A DNA stretch of 64,000 nucleotides from Erwinia sorbitola. GTDB lineage: Bacteria; Pseudomonadota; Gammaproteobacteria; Enterobacterales; Enterobacteriaceae. The translations under genes and the position numbers were made by a program. Where the stretch lies: the NCBI RefSeq assembly GCF_009738185.1, contig NZ_CP046509.1, positions 1,863,501 through 1,927,500 on the forward strand, given 5' to 3'. Below the pieces are notes generated by a model. It ran no database searches, was not told the origin of the DNA, and worked only from the letters and a program-made list of their open reading frames with translations. Position 1 is the first letter of the stretch, and every line of letters starts with the position of its first letter. This document shows, one piece after another, positions 49,556-58,925 of this stretch.

Positions 49556-51067
49556 TCAGAACATCATTACCATCCACGGATAACCAATCAGCATCAGTGC
49601 GCAGAGGAAGATTGCGCCGAAGATCGTACCCAGACGCCAGTAGTCTTTGGTTGGCAGGTAGCCACTACCGTAGTAAATCGGGCTTGGACCGGTGCCGTAC
49701 GGAGTAATGATGCCCATCAGACCCAGTGAGGTACACATCATCAGGCAGAACACCGGCATATTGATACCCGGAATCGAAGCGGCAATTGTCAGCATGGCCG
49801 GTAACAGCGCCGTGGTGTGCGCAGTGGTACTGGCAAACAGATAGTGCAGCAGGAAGAAGGCAATCATCAGCACCACCGCCGAGACCTGAGGATCATAGCC
49901 TTGCAGCAGCATCCCGCCTTCTTTACCCAGCCAGGCGATGAAGCCAACCCGTGCCAGACCATCTGCCAGTGCAACCAGGGTAGCGAACCAGGCGAAGGTG
50001 TTCCAGGCCGGTTTGTTGCTGGTAATGTCGTTCCAGTTGAGTACGCCAGTCCACAGCATCAGTACCACCACCAGCAGTGCTGCCATGGCAGGTTCAATCC
50101 ACGCCGTTGCGAAGATCCACATCAGCAGGGCTGAGACCACAAATACCAGCAGCAGGATTTCATGGCGTGTCAGTTTGCCCAGTTTTTCCAGCTCGCTGAT
50201 CGCCCAGCGCGGTACTTCGTCGTTAAATTTCACTTCCGGTGGATAGAACCAGTAAGCCAGCAGCGGCATGGTCAGCAGCAGCAACAGACCTAATGGCAGG
50301 AAGGCAAGGAACCACATCCCCCAGGAGATATCAAAGCCAATCACACTTTTCACCAGCGCCAGGGCCAGCAGGTTAGGTGCCAGCGCCGACAGGAACATCG
50401 AACTGGTGATACAGGCGGCGGTAATCGCAACCCACATCAGGTAAGAACCGATTTTACGTGCGCTTGGATCGTTTGGTTTTGAACCATACAGCGGCGGCAG
50501 GTTGGCAATAATCGGGTAGATTGTGCCCCCGCTGCGTGCGGTATTGGATGGAGTGAACGGTGCCAGCAGCAGGTCAGCGAAGGTAATGGCGTAACCCAGC
50601 GTCAGGCTGCGACGACCAAGGTATTTCACCAGAATCAGCGCCAGGCGGCGGCCAAACTGCGTTTTGTCATAACCCGCGGCAAACATAAAGGCACCGAAGA
50701 TCAGCCACACAGTCGAGTTACCAAACCCGCTGACAGCCCATTTAAACGCCTGCGCAGCAGTTTTGAATTTCGGATCCGCCAGTTCGGCAGGGCTGAACAG
50801 CAGCCACTGACTGAATAGCGCAATAACCACGACCCCGGTCAGGCCGATAACAGCGCCCGGCAGCGGTTCGAAGATCAAACCAACAATCACCCCAACAAAG
50901 ATAGCGAAGAAGTGCCATGCATATGGTTCCAGACCGTGAGGTACCGGCACCAGCAGCAGCAATACCGCAACCAGTACTGGCAGGAACAACATGATCAGGC
51001 GTTTTTTTTGCCCCGCAGCGGCAGGAGGAGCCTTTGCGGTATCACTTACCATAGATGTTTGTTTCAT
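49556..51067 (-). CDS. DASS-family dicarboxylate carrier (CitT/TtdT-like)
   Basis: A 503-residue inner-membrane anion transporter with about 12-14 helices. Signature regions include TPSNTARSGGTIYPIIANLP and the C-terminal IITPYGTGPSPIYYGSGYLP, nearly identical in E. coli TtdT and CitT, which exchange tartrate or citrate for succinate. Here it probably imports malate, tartrate or fumarate against succinate under anaerobiosis. The start is ATG 51067 (MKQTSMVSD); a TTG five codons earlier is less likely. It is divergent from the fumarate reductase, with a shared FNR box. Confidence 0.88.
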   Translation of the reverse strand: MKQTSMVSDTAKAPPAAAGQKKRLIMLFLPVLVAVLLLLVPVPHGLEPYAWHFFAIFVGVIVGLIFEPLPGAVIGLTGVVVIALFSQWLLFSPAELADPKFKTAAQAFKWAVSGFGNSTVWLIFGAFMFAAGYDKTQFGRRLALILVKYLGRRSLTLGYAITFADLLLAPFTPSNTARSGGTIYPIIANLPPLYGSKPNDPSARKIGSYLMWVAITAACITSSMFLSALAPNLLALALVKSVIGFDISWGMWFLAFLPLGLLLLLTMPLLAYWFYPPEVKFNDEVPRWAISELEKLGKLTRHEILLLVFVVSALLMWIFATAWIEPAMAALLVVVLMLWTGVLNWNDITSNKPAWNTFAWFATLVALADGLARVGFIAWLGKEGGMLLQGYDPQVSAVVLMIAFFLLHYLFASTTAHTTALLPAMLTIAASIPGINMPVFCLMMCTSLGLMGIITPYGTGPSPIYYGSGYLPTKDYWRLGTIFGAIFLCALMLIGYPWMVMMF

Positions 51068-51257
51068 AGTTTTTGTCTGCAAGTTAATAAGAATGCGTTA
51101 AGTGTCCCGGTACTTATAACTGATTTTTTTACTTTCTTTTCTATTTATTTAGCTTTTTTACCGTGACATCTGAAATGAGTTTCGCCTTTTCCCAATAAAA
51201 ACGACCTCTATTTATTGGGTGGATATAAATATAATGCGACTTCCTTAAATATAGACT

Positions 51258-51271
51258 TTGATCTGGATCAA
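51258..51271. promoter_or_regulatory. FNR box shared by two divergent promoters
   Basis: TTGATCTGGATCAA is a perfect FNR site. TATATT on the minus strand (51228-51233) and TATATT on the plus strand (51290-51295) are -10-like and put the box near -43 for the carrier gene and near -38 to -40 for the reductase. The rest of the 590-bp region is very AT-rich and gives the reductase a long 5' leader (about 360 nt). Confidence 0.8.
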
Positions 51272-51660
51272 GAAAAATTGGAGCCTCTTTATATTTTTAA
51301 CAAATCATAATTTTTTATTAAGAGTAACTTTCATTTAAAGGCCGTAAGAGTCATCTGATTGTACATTTAATTTCCAGTAACGCCAGTGTTATTTTTATAT
51401 GTTGTTGATTTTAAATGCTTTAAATTTTATGTAAACGATGGGTTGATTTTTTGTAGCTGTTGGTTAACAATTAATAAAACTATTTGTGTCATCCAAGGGA
51501 AATAAAAAGTATTCGTTTATTTAAAAGTTAAATAATTAAAGTTATCGATTATATAGCTAAAGAAATTGTTATATTAACGATATGACATCGGATGACTAAA
51601 ACAATTAATAAAATATCGTCCGCTACAGAATTCAAAAACTTTTAATTTGGAGTCCACCTA

Positions 51661-54438
51661 ATGAATACGCTAACACCTATTCTGAACCCGCTGACACTGC
51701 CTAACGGTGCAGTACTGAAGAACCGCCTGCTGATGGCACCGATGACGACCTGTACTGGCTTCTACGATGGTACTGTGACCAGCGAACTGGTGGAGTATTA
51801 CCGCGATCGTGCCGGTAGTATCGGCACCGTGATTGTCGAATGCTGCTTTATTGACCCGAAAGGCCCGGCCTTCCCGGGTGCCATCGCTATCGATAGTGAT
51901 AATAAGATCCCGGGACTGGCGAAAATCGCCCATGCCATCAAAACCGAAGGCTCGAAGGCGATTCTGCAAATCTACCACGGCGGCCGTATGGTGGAGCCTG
52001 AGCTGATCGGGGGCAGAACGCCGGTAGCACCAAGCGCCATTGCCGCACCGCGCGAGGGTGCGACCACGCCACAGGCGCTGACTGCTGAAGAAGTTGATGT
52101 GATGATCACCAAGTTTGGTGATGCGGTTAACCGTGCAATCAAAGCGGGCTTTGACGGTGTGGAAATCCACGGCGCAAACACCTATCTGATCCAGCAGTTC
52201 TACTCTCCGAACTCTAACCAGCGCGACGACAAATGGGGCGGCAGCCGCGATAATCGTGCGCGCTTCCCGCTGGAAGTGCTGGAGATCACCCATAAAATGG
52301 CGGAACGCTTTGCGGATTCGTCCTTTATCATCGGCTACCGTTTCTCTCCGGAAGAGATCGAAGTTCCTGGTATTCGCTTTGACGACACCATGTATCTGCT
52401 GGAAAAACTGGCGGCACGCGGGCTGGACTACGTGCATTTCTCCGTTGGTCAGCTGCTGCGCTCTTCGATTGTCGATCGTGAAGATCCTACGCCGCTGATC
52501 ACTAAATATCGTGCTGCTCGTTCTGCAACGCTGGCGAAAGTGCCGGTGATTGGCGTCGGCGGCGTGGTGAACAAAGCGGACGCCGAAATGGCGCTGGAGT
52601 ACGGCTTTGATCTGGTGGCAGTGGGTAAAGCCTGCATTGCCTACCCGGACTGGGCTGACCGTATTATCAAAAATGATCACCTGGAGCTGTTTATTGACAG
52701 CACCCAGCGTGAAGCACTGAACATTCCTGAACCGCTGTGGCGCTTCTCTCTGGTTGACGCCATGATCCGCGACGTCAGCACCAGCGGTCGTAAATATAAA
52801 GCCGGGGTTTACCAGGAGAAAGTGGAAGCCGAAGCGCTGAAGCTGAAAATCAACGTTACCCTCGATACCGACCGTATTACCGATATTTCGCTGATCCCGG
52901 ATGACACCCTCGACGTTGACTTTACCACTACGTTTGAGAGCCTGCGCAGCCGTATGCTGGTGGCTAACAGCCCGCATGTGGATGCCGTTACCGGGGCAAC
53001 CACTCAGAGTGAGGCGCTGAAAAAAGCCGTCTCCCGTGCGATGGCTACCTCCAGCAAAGAGCATGTGATTGAAGAGGGCGGCAACCCACAGGCACCGCAG
53101 AACTTTGATGTGGTGGTGGTAGGCAGCGGCGGTGGCGGTCTGGCGGCAGCGATTCAGGCCAGCGATGCGGGTGCTCATGTGGTGATCATCGAGAAGATGC
53201 CTACCATCGGCGGTAATACCATTAAAGCCTCCGTCGGGATGAATGCGGCAGAAACCCGCTTCCAGAAGCTGAAAGGCATCGAGGACAGCAAAGAGTTGTT
53301 CTATGAGGAGACGCTGAAAGGCGGCAAGTTTAAAAACAACCCTGAGCTGCTGCGTGAGTTCGTTAACCTGGCGCCGGAAGCAATTGAGTGGCTGGCGACG
53401 AACGGTATTGAGCTGAACGACATCACCATTACCGGCGGTATGAGCATTGACCGTACACACCGTCCTGCGGATCGCTCTGCGGTAGGGGGCTTCCTGATCA
53501 GCGGGCTGGTGAAGAATATTAACCAGCGCAATATCGAAGTACTGCTGGAGACCTCCGTCGCCGAAATTCTGATGGAAAATGGCGCGGTGAGCGGCGTGAG
53601 AGTGGTCGATGAATATAACGACACGCGTATTCTGCATGCCAAAAGCGTGATTGTCGCTACCGGTGGCTTCAGTGCCAACCGCGAGATGGTGGTTAAATAT
53701 CGTCCAGAGCTGGACGGCTTCGTCACTACCAACCACAAAGGCGCGACCGGTAGCGGGATCGCGATGCTGGAGAACATTGGCGCAGGCACTGTGGATTTGG
53801 GCGAAATCCAGATTCACCCGACCGTGGAACAGACCACTTCCTATCTGATTTCAGAAGCAATTCGCGGCGGCGGTGCCATTCTGGTGAGCCAGGCTGGCCA
53901 GCGTTTCTATAACGAGATGGAGACCCGCGACAAAGTTTCTGCTGAGATCATTGCCCTGCCTGAGAAGAGCGCGTGGATTATCTTTGACGACCAGGTACGC
54001 ACTAATAACAAAGCGGCCGATGAGTATATCGCCAAAGGCTTTGTTATCAGCGCGCCAACGCCGCATGAGCTGGCAGTTAAACTGAATATGGATCAGGAGA
54101 CTCTGCAAACCACCCTGGGCCGTTACAATCAGTTTGTGGCAGAGCAGAAGGACGAGGACTTTGGCCGTGCCACGGCGCTGCGTCACCCGCTTAATCAGGG
54201 GCCTTACTACGCTATTCGCATCGCACCAGGCGTGCACCACACTATGGGCGGTGTCACCATTAACACCGATACTGCGGTGCTGGATGCGCAGAAACAGGTG
54301 ATTAAGGGTGCCTGGGCGGCAGGTGAAGTGGTTGGGGGCATTCACGGCGCTAACCGCATCGGTGGTAATGCCGTAGCCGATATTATCATCTTCGGTATTC
54401 TGGCAGGGCGTAACGCAGCAGCTTACGCGAAACGTTAA
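51661..54438 (+). CDS. Soluble NADH-dependent fumarate reductase (OYE–FMN_bind–FAD fusion)
   Basis: A 925-residue cytoplasmic flavoprotein. Residues 1-360 are an old-yellow-enzyme barrel (VEIHGANTYLIQQFYSPNSN) expected to take electrons from NADH. At 370-450 lies an FMN_bind domain with the flavinylation motif DAVTGAT (D441 to T447, FMN on T447). From about 483 an FAD_binding_2 fumarate reductase domain follows (VVVVGSGGGGLAAAIQASDA), with R756 in ETRDKVSAEI matching the proton-donor arginine of flavocytochrome c3. The same three-domain enzyme is known in Klebsiella as an NADH:fumarate (or cinnamate-type) reductase. There is no signal peptide. Related enzymes reduce acrylates, so the substrate needs testing. 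GGAG precedes the ATG. Confidence 0.88.
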   Translation: MNTLTPILNPLTLPNGAVLKNRLLMAPMTTCTGFYDGTVTSELVEYYRDRAGSIGTVIVECCFIDPKGPAFPGAIAIDSDNKIPGLAKIAHAIKTEGSKAILQIYHGGRMVEPELIGGRTPVAPSAIAAPREGATTPQALTAEEVDVMITKFGDAVNRAIKAGFDGVEIHGANTYLIQQFYSPNSNQRDDKWGGSRDNRARFPLEVLEITHKMAERFADSSFIIGYRFSPEEIEVPGIRFDDTMYLLEKLAARGLDYVHFSVGQLLRSSIVDREDPTPLITKYRAARSATLAKVPVIGVGGVVNKADAEMALEYGFDLVAVGKACIAYPDWADRIIKNDHLELFIDSTQREALNIPEPLWRFSLVDAMIRDVSTSGRKYKAGVYQEKVEAEALKLKINVTLDTDRITDISLIPDDTLDVDFTTTFESLRSRMLVANSPHVDAVTGATTQSEALKKAVSRAMATSSKEHVIEEGGNPQAPQNFDVVVVGSGGGGLAAAIQASDAGAHVVIIEKMPTIGGNTIKASVGMNAAETRFQKLKGIEDSKELFYEETLKGGKFKNNPELLREFVNLAPEAIEWLATNGIELNDITITGGMSIDRTHRPADRSAVGGFLISGLVKNINQRNIEVLLETSVAEILMENGAVSGVRVVDEYNDTRILHAKSVIVATGGFSANREMVVKYRPELDGFVTTNHKGATGSGIAMLENIGAGTVDLGEIQIHPTVEQTTSYLISEAIRGGGAILVSQAGQRFYNEMETRDKVSAEIIALPEKSAWIIFDDQVRTNNKAADEYIAKGFVISAPTPHELAVKLNMDQETLQTTLGRYNQFVAEQKDEDFGRATALRHPLNQGPYYAIRIAPGVHHTMGGVTINTDTAVLDAQKQVIKGAWAAGEVVGGIHGANRIGGNAVADIIIFGILAGRNAAAYAKR

Positions 54439-54444
54439 ATCGGC

Positions 54445-54489
54445 GTCGGGTTAAGCCGACGATGCGCAGGGGAGGAGCATGCTCCTCCC
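54445..54489 (+). promoter_or_regulatory. Hairpin and 20-bp perfect palindrome between reductase and apbE
   Basis: GTCGG-6-CCGAC (54445-54460) and a loopless palindrome centred at 54479/54480 (arms GGGAGGAGCA and TGCTCCTCCC). They may attenuate or stabilise the mRNA ahead of apbE. Confidence 0.55.
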
Positions 54490-54510
54490 GCTTGCCAGGA
54501 GGATGGCGCG

Positions 54511-55473
54511 ATGTCCGCAGGTTCCTACTCTTATTCCGCAGTACTGATGGGTTCTCCCATTCTTCTCAAACTGTTTGAACATGATGAAGCACTCGCTGGT
54601 CGGGTGTTTCGTCTTATCAGGCATCAGGAAAATCTGTTTACCGTAAACCGTGCGCAGTCGGAAGTGATGGCGATTAATCATGCGGCGGGGCTGCATCCGG
54701 TGGTGGTTTCTCCTGCGGTCTATCCGCTGATTAAGCGTGCCAGCGAGGTCAGCAAGCTGAAAGATAGCTGCTTTAATTTCGCCATCGGGCCGCTGGTAAA
54801 GCGCTGGAAAATTGGTTTTCAGGGCGATACGGTACCGCCTGCCGGCGAGTTACAGGCGTTACTGGCGCTCACCGATCCGCATCAGGTGATCCTTGATGAT
54901 GATGCCCGTTCGGTGTTTCTGCAACAGGCGGGAATGGAGATCGATCTGGGGGCCATCGCCAAGGGCTATATCGCTGATGTGGTGCGCGACTATCTGCAAC
55001 AGCAGCAGGTGGAGTGCGCGCTGATCAATCTTGGCGGTAATGTGCAGACGCTGGGCCATCCGCATCAGCAGAGCTGGGGCATTGGCCTGCAAAAGCCGTT
55101 TGCCGGGCCTGAAGAGCTGATCGGGGTGATTAACGTCACCCATAAGTCAGTGGTGACTTCCGGAGTCTATGAGCGCTATTTCGAACGGGATGGCCGCCGT
55201 TATCACCATATCCTTGACCCCCGTACCGGCGCACCGCTGGATAATGAGCTGCTGAGTGTGACGATTATTTCGGAGGACTCAATTGACGGGGATATCTGGA
55301 CGACGCTGCTGTATGGTCTGGGTGTGGAAAAAAGCCTCGCCTGTTTGCGTGATACGCCACAGATCGAGGCTATTTTTGTCACCAGAGACCGCGAGGTCAT
55401 CTGCTCTTCACAGCGCGGTTACCGCTTTACGCTGCTTGACCACAGCTACCGGCTTACTGGCAGTACTGCTTAA
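54511..55473 (+). CDS. apbE: Cytoplasmic ApbE flavin transferase
   Basis: FAD:protein FMN transferase of 320 residues that attaches FMN to threonine in DxxTGAT motifs; its natural target is the upstream reductase. Family motifs: IDLGAIAKGYIADVV, NLGGNVQTLG, YHHILDPRTGAPLDN. The metal site is SIDGDIWTT, where many homologues have DAxxADxxxT. Unlike periplasmic ApbE it has no lipobox or signal, consistent with a cytoplasmic partner. AGGAGG lies 8 bp before the ATG. It overlaps the convergent dcuR by 20 bp. Confidence 0.92.
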   Translation: MSAGSYSYSAVLMGSPILLKLFEHDEALAGRVFRLIRHQENLFTVNRAQSEVMAINHAAGLHPVVVSPAVYPLIKRASEVSKLKDSCFNFAIGPLVKRWKIGFQGDTVPPAGELQALLALTDPHQVILDDDARSVFLQQAGMEIDLGAIAKGYIADVVRDYLQQQQVECALINLGGNVQTLGHPHQQSWGIGLQKPFAGPEELIGVINVTHKSVVTSGVYERYFERDGRRYHHILDPRTGAPLDNELLSVTIISEDSIDGDIWTTLLYGLGVEKSLACLRDTPQIEAIFVTRDREVICSSQRGYRFTLLDHSYRLTGSTA

Positions 55474-56173
55474 GCAGGGCGGTATGTTCAGGTTGCAGGC
55501 GGTAGCGATAGACCGGCCTGCCGGTTGCACCATAGTGAATGCTGGTAAACAGGATATTGCTGTGAGCCAGCCAGATAAGATATTTTCGGCAGGAGACGCG
55601 TGAAATATTCACCGCTGCGGCAAGATCGTCGGTGGAAAACTCCTCGTGCGGATGGGCATCGATCCACAGGCACAGCGTGCGTAACGTTTGCGGCGTTAAT
55701 CCTTTCGGCAGGCGTTTAGTATCTTCAACGGCGGGATGGTTACCATGGATAAGCTGGTCAACTTCGGCCTGTTCATAAAACTGATGGTTATCCATCAGCG
55801 TCTTTTTCTGTTTCCAGCCGGTCAGCGCTTCTTCAAAACGTGAAAACTGGAAAGGCTTGATCAGGTAATCCACCACACCGTAATGCAGAGACTGTTTAAT
55901 GGTGGCGGCATCGGCCGCAGAAGAGATAACAATCACATCCACCGGACGCTTTGCTTCCCGCAGCGCGGGCAGAAGATCCAGCCCGTTATCCTGCTGCATA
56001 TAGACATCCAGCAGAATCAGATCGACCGGCAGCTCGCTGTTCAACACCAGGTCTTTCGCCTGCTGAAGGGTTGAGGCAACGGCGCAGCAGGAAAATCCTG
56101 GCAGTTGGGCGACATAGCAGCGGTTCAGTTCTGCGACCATCGCATCATCATCGACGACTAAAACATTGATCAT
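55454..56173 (-). CDS. dcuR: DcuR, C4-dicarboxylate response regulator
   Basis: A 239-residue CitB-family response regulator, nearly collinear with E. coli DcuR: phosphoacceptor aspartate in LILLDVYMQQDNGLDLLP, signal region VISSAADAATIKQSLHYG, and C-terminal helix-turn-helix FSTDDLAAAVNISRVSCRKY. It activates fumarate respiration and C4-dicarboxylate uptake genes on signal from DcuS. It overlaps dcuS by 4 bp and is likely to control the fumarase, carrier, reductase and apbE genes here (inference from position). Confidence 0.95.
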   Translation of the reverse strand: MINVLVVDDDAMVAELNRCYVAQLPGFSCCAVASTLQQAKDLVLNSELPVDLILLDVYMQQDNGLDLLPALREAKRPVDVIVISSAADAATIKQSLHYGVVDYLIKPFQFSRFEEALTGWKQKKTLMDNHQFYEQAEVDQLIHGNHPAVEDTKRLPKGLTPQTLRTLCLWIDAHPHEEFSTDDLAAAVNISRVSCRKYLIWLAHSNILFTSIHYGATGRPVYRYRLQPEHTALLKQYCQ

Positions 56174-57813
56174 GCGTTTTTACTCTCTCCATCATCCCAG
56201 GGCAGTTGTACAAAAAATTGCGTATAAACGCCAGGCTCGGACTCTACAATAATTTTTCCGCCAAGGCTTTCAGTTTGTTGTTTTACCAGAAACAGCCCGA
56301 CGCCACGCTCTTCACCTTTTGACGAGAAGCCCTTATTAAAAATCGCCTCCAGCTGGTCGGCGGCAATGCCGGGACCGTCGTCGCTGACCTCGCAGGCGAG
56401 ATAGCCATTCTGGTAGTGCAGCAGTACGCTCACTTCCCCTTCAGCGTTTGGCCCCAGTGCATCCAGAGCATTTTCAATCAGGTTCCCCAGCACGGTGATC
56501 AGCGCCGCAACCTGCTGTTCGCTGCCGCTGTCCGGCAGCAGGCAGTCATCGCTGATCAGCAGATGGTTGCCGCTATCTGAGGCGCGGTTGATTTTACTTA
56601 ACAGGAAACCGGCAATCACCGGTGACTTGATCTTCCCCAACAGCGATCCGATCTCCGTCTGATAATTATTAGCGGTTTTAAGAATATAATCCTCTACTTT
56701 GCCGTAACTTTTCATATGCAGCAGGCCGAGTATGACATGCAGTTTATTCATAAACTCATGGGAACGCTCGCGTAACGCATCCACATAGCTGACCAGGCCA
56801 TCCAGCCGCTGCATCAGCTGGCTGACTTCCGTTTTATCCCTGAAAGTGCAGATAGCGCCGATAATCACGCCGTTGCTGCGAACCGGCATAGTGTTGCAGA
56901 GCAGAACCCGGCCTTTAAAATCGATCTCTTCATCACGACGAGGAACTCCATGGCTCAGGACATCACGAAGATTGGAGATCAGCGGCCCGGAGGCGGCCAC
57001 CATCTCGCCGACTTCGGTGTTGATCGCCTGCTGAAGGCCGGTTTCGCGCAGCAGCTGTCGTGCCGCACGGTTGATTAGCGTCACCTGCATATGATCGTCA
57101 ATGGCGATCACCCCTTCTTTCATCGATTGCAGCATCGCCTGACGCTGTTCAAACAGCGTGGAGATTTCATACGGTTCCAGACCGAACAGAATACGCTTGG
57201 CGGCGTTCACCAGCATATAGGTGCCAATGGTCCCAACCAGCATCCCGCACAGGGCCGTCCAGAAGATATTCCAGCGGCTTTTGCTGATCTGCAAGGCCAC
57301 CTCACTTAATGAGATGCCAATGGCCACCACGCCAATTTGCCGCTGCTGGCTGTCATAGACCGGGGTGAACAGCCGCAGCGCCTCCGCCAGTTTGCCGTGG
57401 TTGATGGCCATATTTTCTCGGCCATGCAGCGCAGGCTCAATGTCATTGCCGATAAAATGCTGATTAATCAGCTCCGCGTTGGGATGCGAATAGCGGATGC
57501 CGTCCATATTGGTGACCACCACAAACAGCAGGTCGTTACTCTCCTGTACCGCGCTGGCAATTGGCTGAATGATGCCGCTGGCAGGTGGCAGCAGCAGAGC
57601 GCGCTGGATCTCGGGGGAGTCTGCCAGAGTGCGCGCCACCGCCAGCGCTTTATCTTTAACGCTCTCCTGAGTGACGTTGCTGATCTGAAAGAAATAGAAC
57701 AGGTGAACAATCAGCAGCACTGTGGCAATCACCGCACTGACCATCAGACTGACGGAGGTACTGAGTTTCATCGGACGCTTGCGCGCGGCAATCGGCTGCT
57801 GCGGGTCGCTCAT
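56170..57813 (-). CDS. dcuS: DcuS, C4-dicarboxylate sensor kinase
   Basis: Inner-membrane sensor kinase of 547 residues. TM1 is near 23-45; the periplasmic PAS sensor keeps fumarate ligands (Arg and His in IRYSHPNAEL, Arg in EALRLFTPVY); TM2 is near 183-205; then a cytoplasmic PAS, the phospho-histidine in RERSHEFMNKLHVILGLLHM, and ATPase boxes LGNLIENALDAL and SDDGPGIAADQL. E. coli DcuS needs DcuB or DctA as co-sensors; the neighbouring DASS carrier could play that part (speculative). Confidence 0.95.
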   Translation of the reverse strand: MSDPQQPIAARKRPMKLSTSVSLMVSAVIATVLLIVHLFYFFQISNVTQESVKDKALAVARTLADSPEIQRALLLPPASGIIQPIASAVQESNDLLFVVVTNMDGIRYSHPNAELINQHFIGNDIEPALHGRENMAINHGKLAEALRLFTPVYDSQQRQIGVVAIGISLSEVALQISKSRWNIFWTALCGMLVGTIGTYMLVNAAKRILFGLEPYEISTLFEQRQAMLQSMKEGVIAIDDHMQVTLINRAARQLLRETGLQQAINTEVGEMVAASGPLISNLRDVLSHGVPRRDEEIDFKGRVLLCNTMPVRSNGVIIGAICTFRDKTEVSQLMQRLDGLVSYVDALRERSHEFMNKLHVILGLLHMKSYGKVEDYILKTANNYQTEIGSLLGKIKSPVIAGFLLSKINRASDSGNHLLISDDCLLPDSGSEQQVAALITVLGNLIENALDALGPNAEGEVSVLLHYQNGYLACEVSDDGPGIAADQLEAIFNKGFSSKGEERGVGLFLVKQQTESLGGKIIVESEPGVYTQFFVQLPWDDGESKNA

Positions 57814-58054
57814 CGGGACTCCTGAAAGAAGGGAACCAGCTTAATCTGCGGCTAATATAACGCGGGAAGCCGGGGAAGCATGATGATTTTGCATAAGAAT
57901 ATCAGCAAGCGGGGGAGCGACACTATCAGCGAACGGGTGAAGAGAGTCTGATGGTTTGAAAATATATAGGGGAGGCGACGCAGAAGGGGCAGAAACAACG
58001 GACTGCGCTGAGGAGTGTCAGGTAATTCCCTCAGCGCTGTAACGATGTACGGAC

Positions 58055-58285
58055 TTAGTGCGGCAGCTCGCTGAGTTCTTTCACATCAGCTTTGTTGATC
58101 TGCTGCTCAGTACCGTTAGCATCGGTATAACCAATCAGACCCGTTTTAGCGTCCTCTTTCGGTTTACCGTCACTGATAATCGTTCTGCCATCATTGGTAT
58201 GAATGGCGTAGCTGCTGCGGGTACAGCCTGTCAGTGCAGTGATACAAAAAAGTGCTGCCAGAGAAAGTGCCATTGTCTTTTTCAT
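58055..58285 (-). CDS. YgdI/YgdR-family lipoprotein
   Basis: A 76-residue lipoprotein with lipobox LTGC, followed by the small SH3-like domain typical of YgdI/YgdR: YAIHTNDGRTIISDGKPKED, then TGLIGYTDANGTEQQINKAD. Located in the envelope; function unknown. A paralogue sits 18 bp upstream, so the pair is cotranscribed and came from duplication. AGGAG precedes the ATG. Confidence 0.85.
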   Translation of the reverse strand: MKKTMALSLAALFCITALTGCTRSSYAIHTNDGRTIISDGKPKEDAKTGLIGYTDANGTEQQINKADVKELSELPH

Positions 58286-58303
58286 CTTATTAACTCCTGT
58301 TAT

Positions 58304-58537
58304 TTAGTTGTCGAGTTCACTCATGTTTTTGATCTGTTCGCGGTTAATCTGTTCTGTCTTGCCAGTCTGTGCATCTTTATAAGAGACCAGGCCGGTTTCA
58401 TCATCTACCTGCGGTTTACCATCGGTGACGATTGTTTTACCGTCAGTAGTTTGAATTGACTGGTTTGAAGAACAGCCCGCAAGCATTACCAGAGACAGTG
58501 CAGCGATAAAGGTCGCTTTAAACATTGTGACTTTCAT
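58304..58537 (-). CDS. YgdI/YgdR-family lipoprotein, paralogue
   Basis: A 77-residue lipoprotein: signal FKATFIAALSLVML, lipobox LAGC, then QSIQTTDGKTIVTDGKPQVD and TGLVSYKDAQTGKTEQINRE, the same fold as its neighbour. The start is ATG 58537 after AAGGAAATCCTA; a much longer open frame upstream is not protein-like. First gene of a two-gene unit. Confidence 0.85.
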   Translation of the reverse strand: MKVTMFKATFIAALSLVMLAGCSSNQSIQTTDGKTIVTDGKPQVDDETGLVSYKDAQTGKTEQINREQIKNMSELDN

Positions 58538-58892
58538 TAGGATTTCCTTATGTGTTTCTTTCTCAATAACCTTCTTTGTAATTGTAGATGAGTTCTGAGA
58601 TTTCGCCTGTAATCTCACTGAGATAATTCCGATACATGATATGCAGGGTAGATTAAGAAGTGGGTAAAAGAAGGCAGGACGGAATACTCTGAAAGTTAGT
58701 TTTTTAACTTGCAATTTTGATATTTGTTATTTAATGCTAATGGCATTCTACAGTTAATCTCAATTGATACAGTAGGCTGAAATAAAAAAATCATTTAAAT
58801 CAAAAGGTTTAAATAATCGTCAGGGCGGGGTGGTTTATATTTAGCCGTGGACTATATCAGGAGATGTGCATTATTCATTTTGAAATGATAAG
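58538..58892. other. Intergenic region, no gene seen
   Basis: About 355 AT-rich bases between the ygdI-like pair (leftward) and a small rightward gene. The repeated bits GAGATTTCGCCTGTAATCTC near 58597-58616 form an imperfect hairpin. Promoters for both sides must lie here; TTGAAA at 58879-58884 is a candidate -35 for the rightward gene. Confidence 0.45.
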
Positions 58893-58908
58893 CTGTATGT
58901 ACATACAG
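58893..58908 (+). promoter_or_regulatory. Perfectly palindromic LexA-type box before an AriR-like gene
   Basis: CTGTATGTACATACAG, inside an 18-bp perfect palindrome, fits CTG-N10-CAG with alternating pyrimidine-purine core. It lies 17 bp before the GTG start, in promoter position. Confidence 0.75.
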
Positions 58909-58925
58909 CCAGATAAGGGGTGCAT

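Noticed and set aside
51670..53817. A 715-codon minus-strand open frame inside the fumarate reductase gene
   Set aside because: It lies fully opposite a well-supported flavoprotein with intact motifs; its translation has no domain pattern and a biased His/Gln/Arg composition typical of antisense frames.
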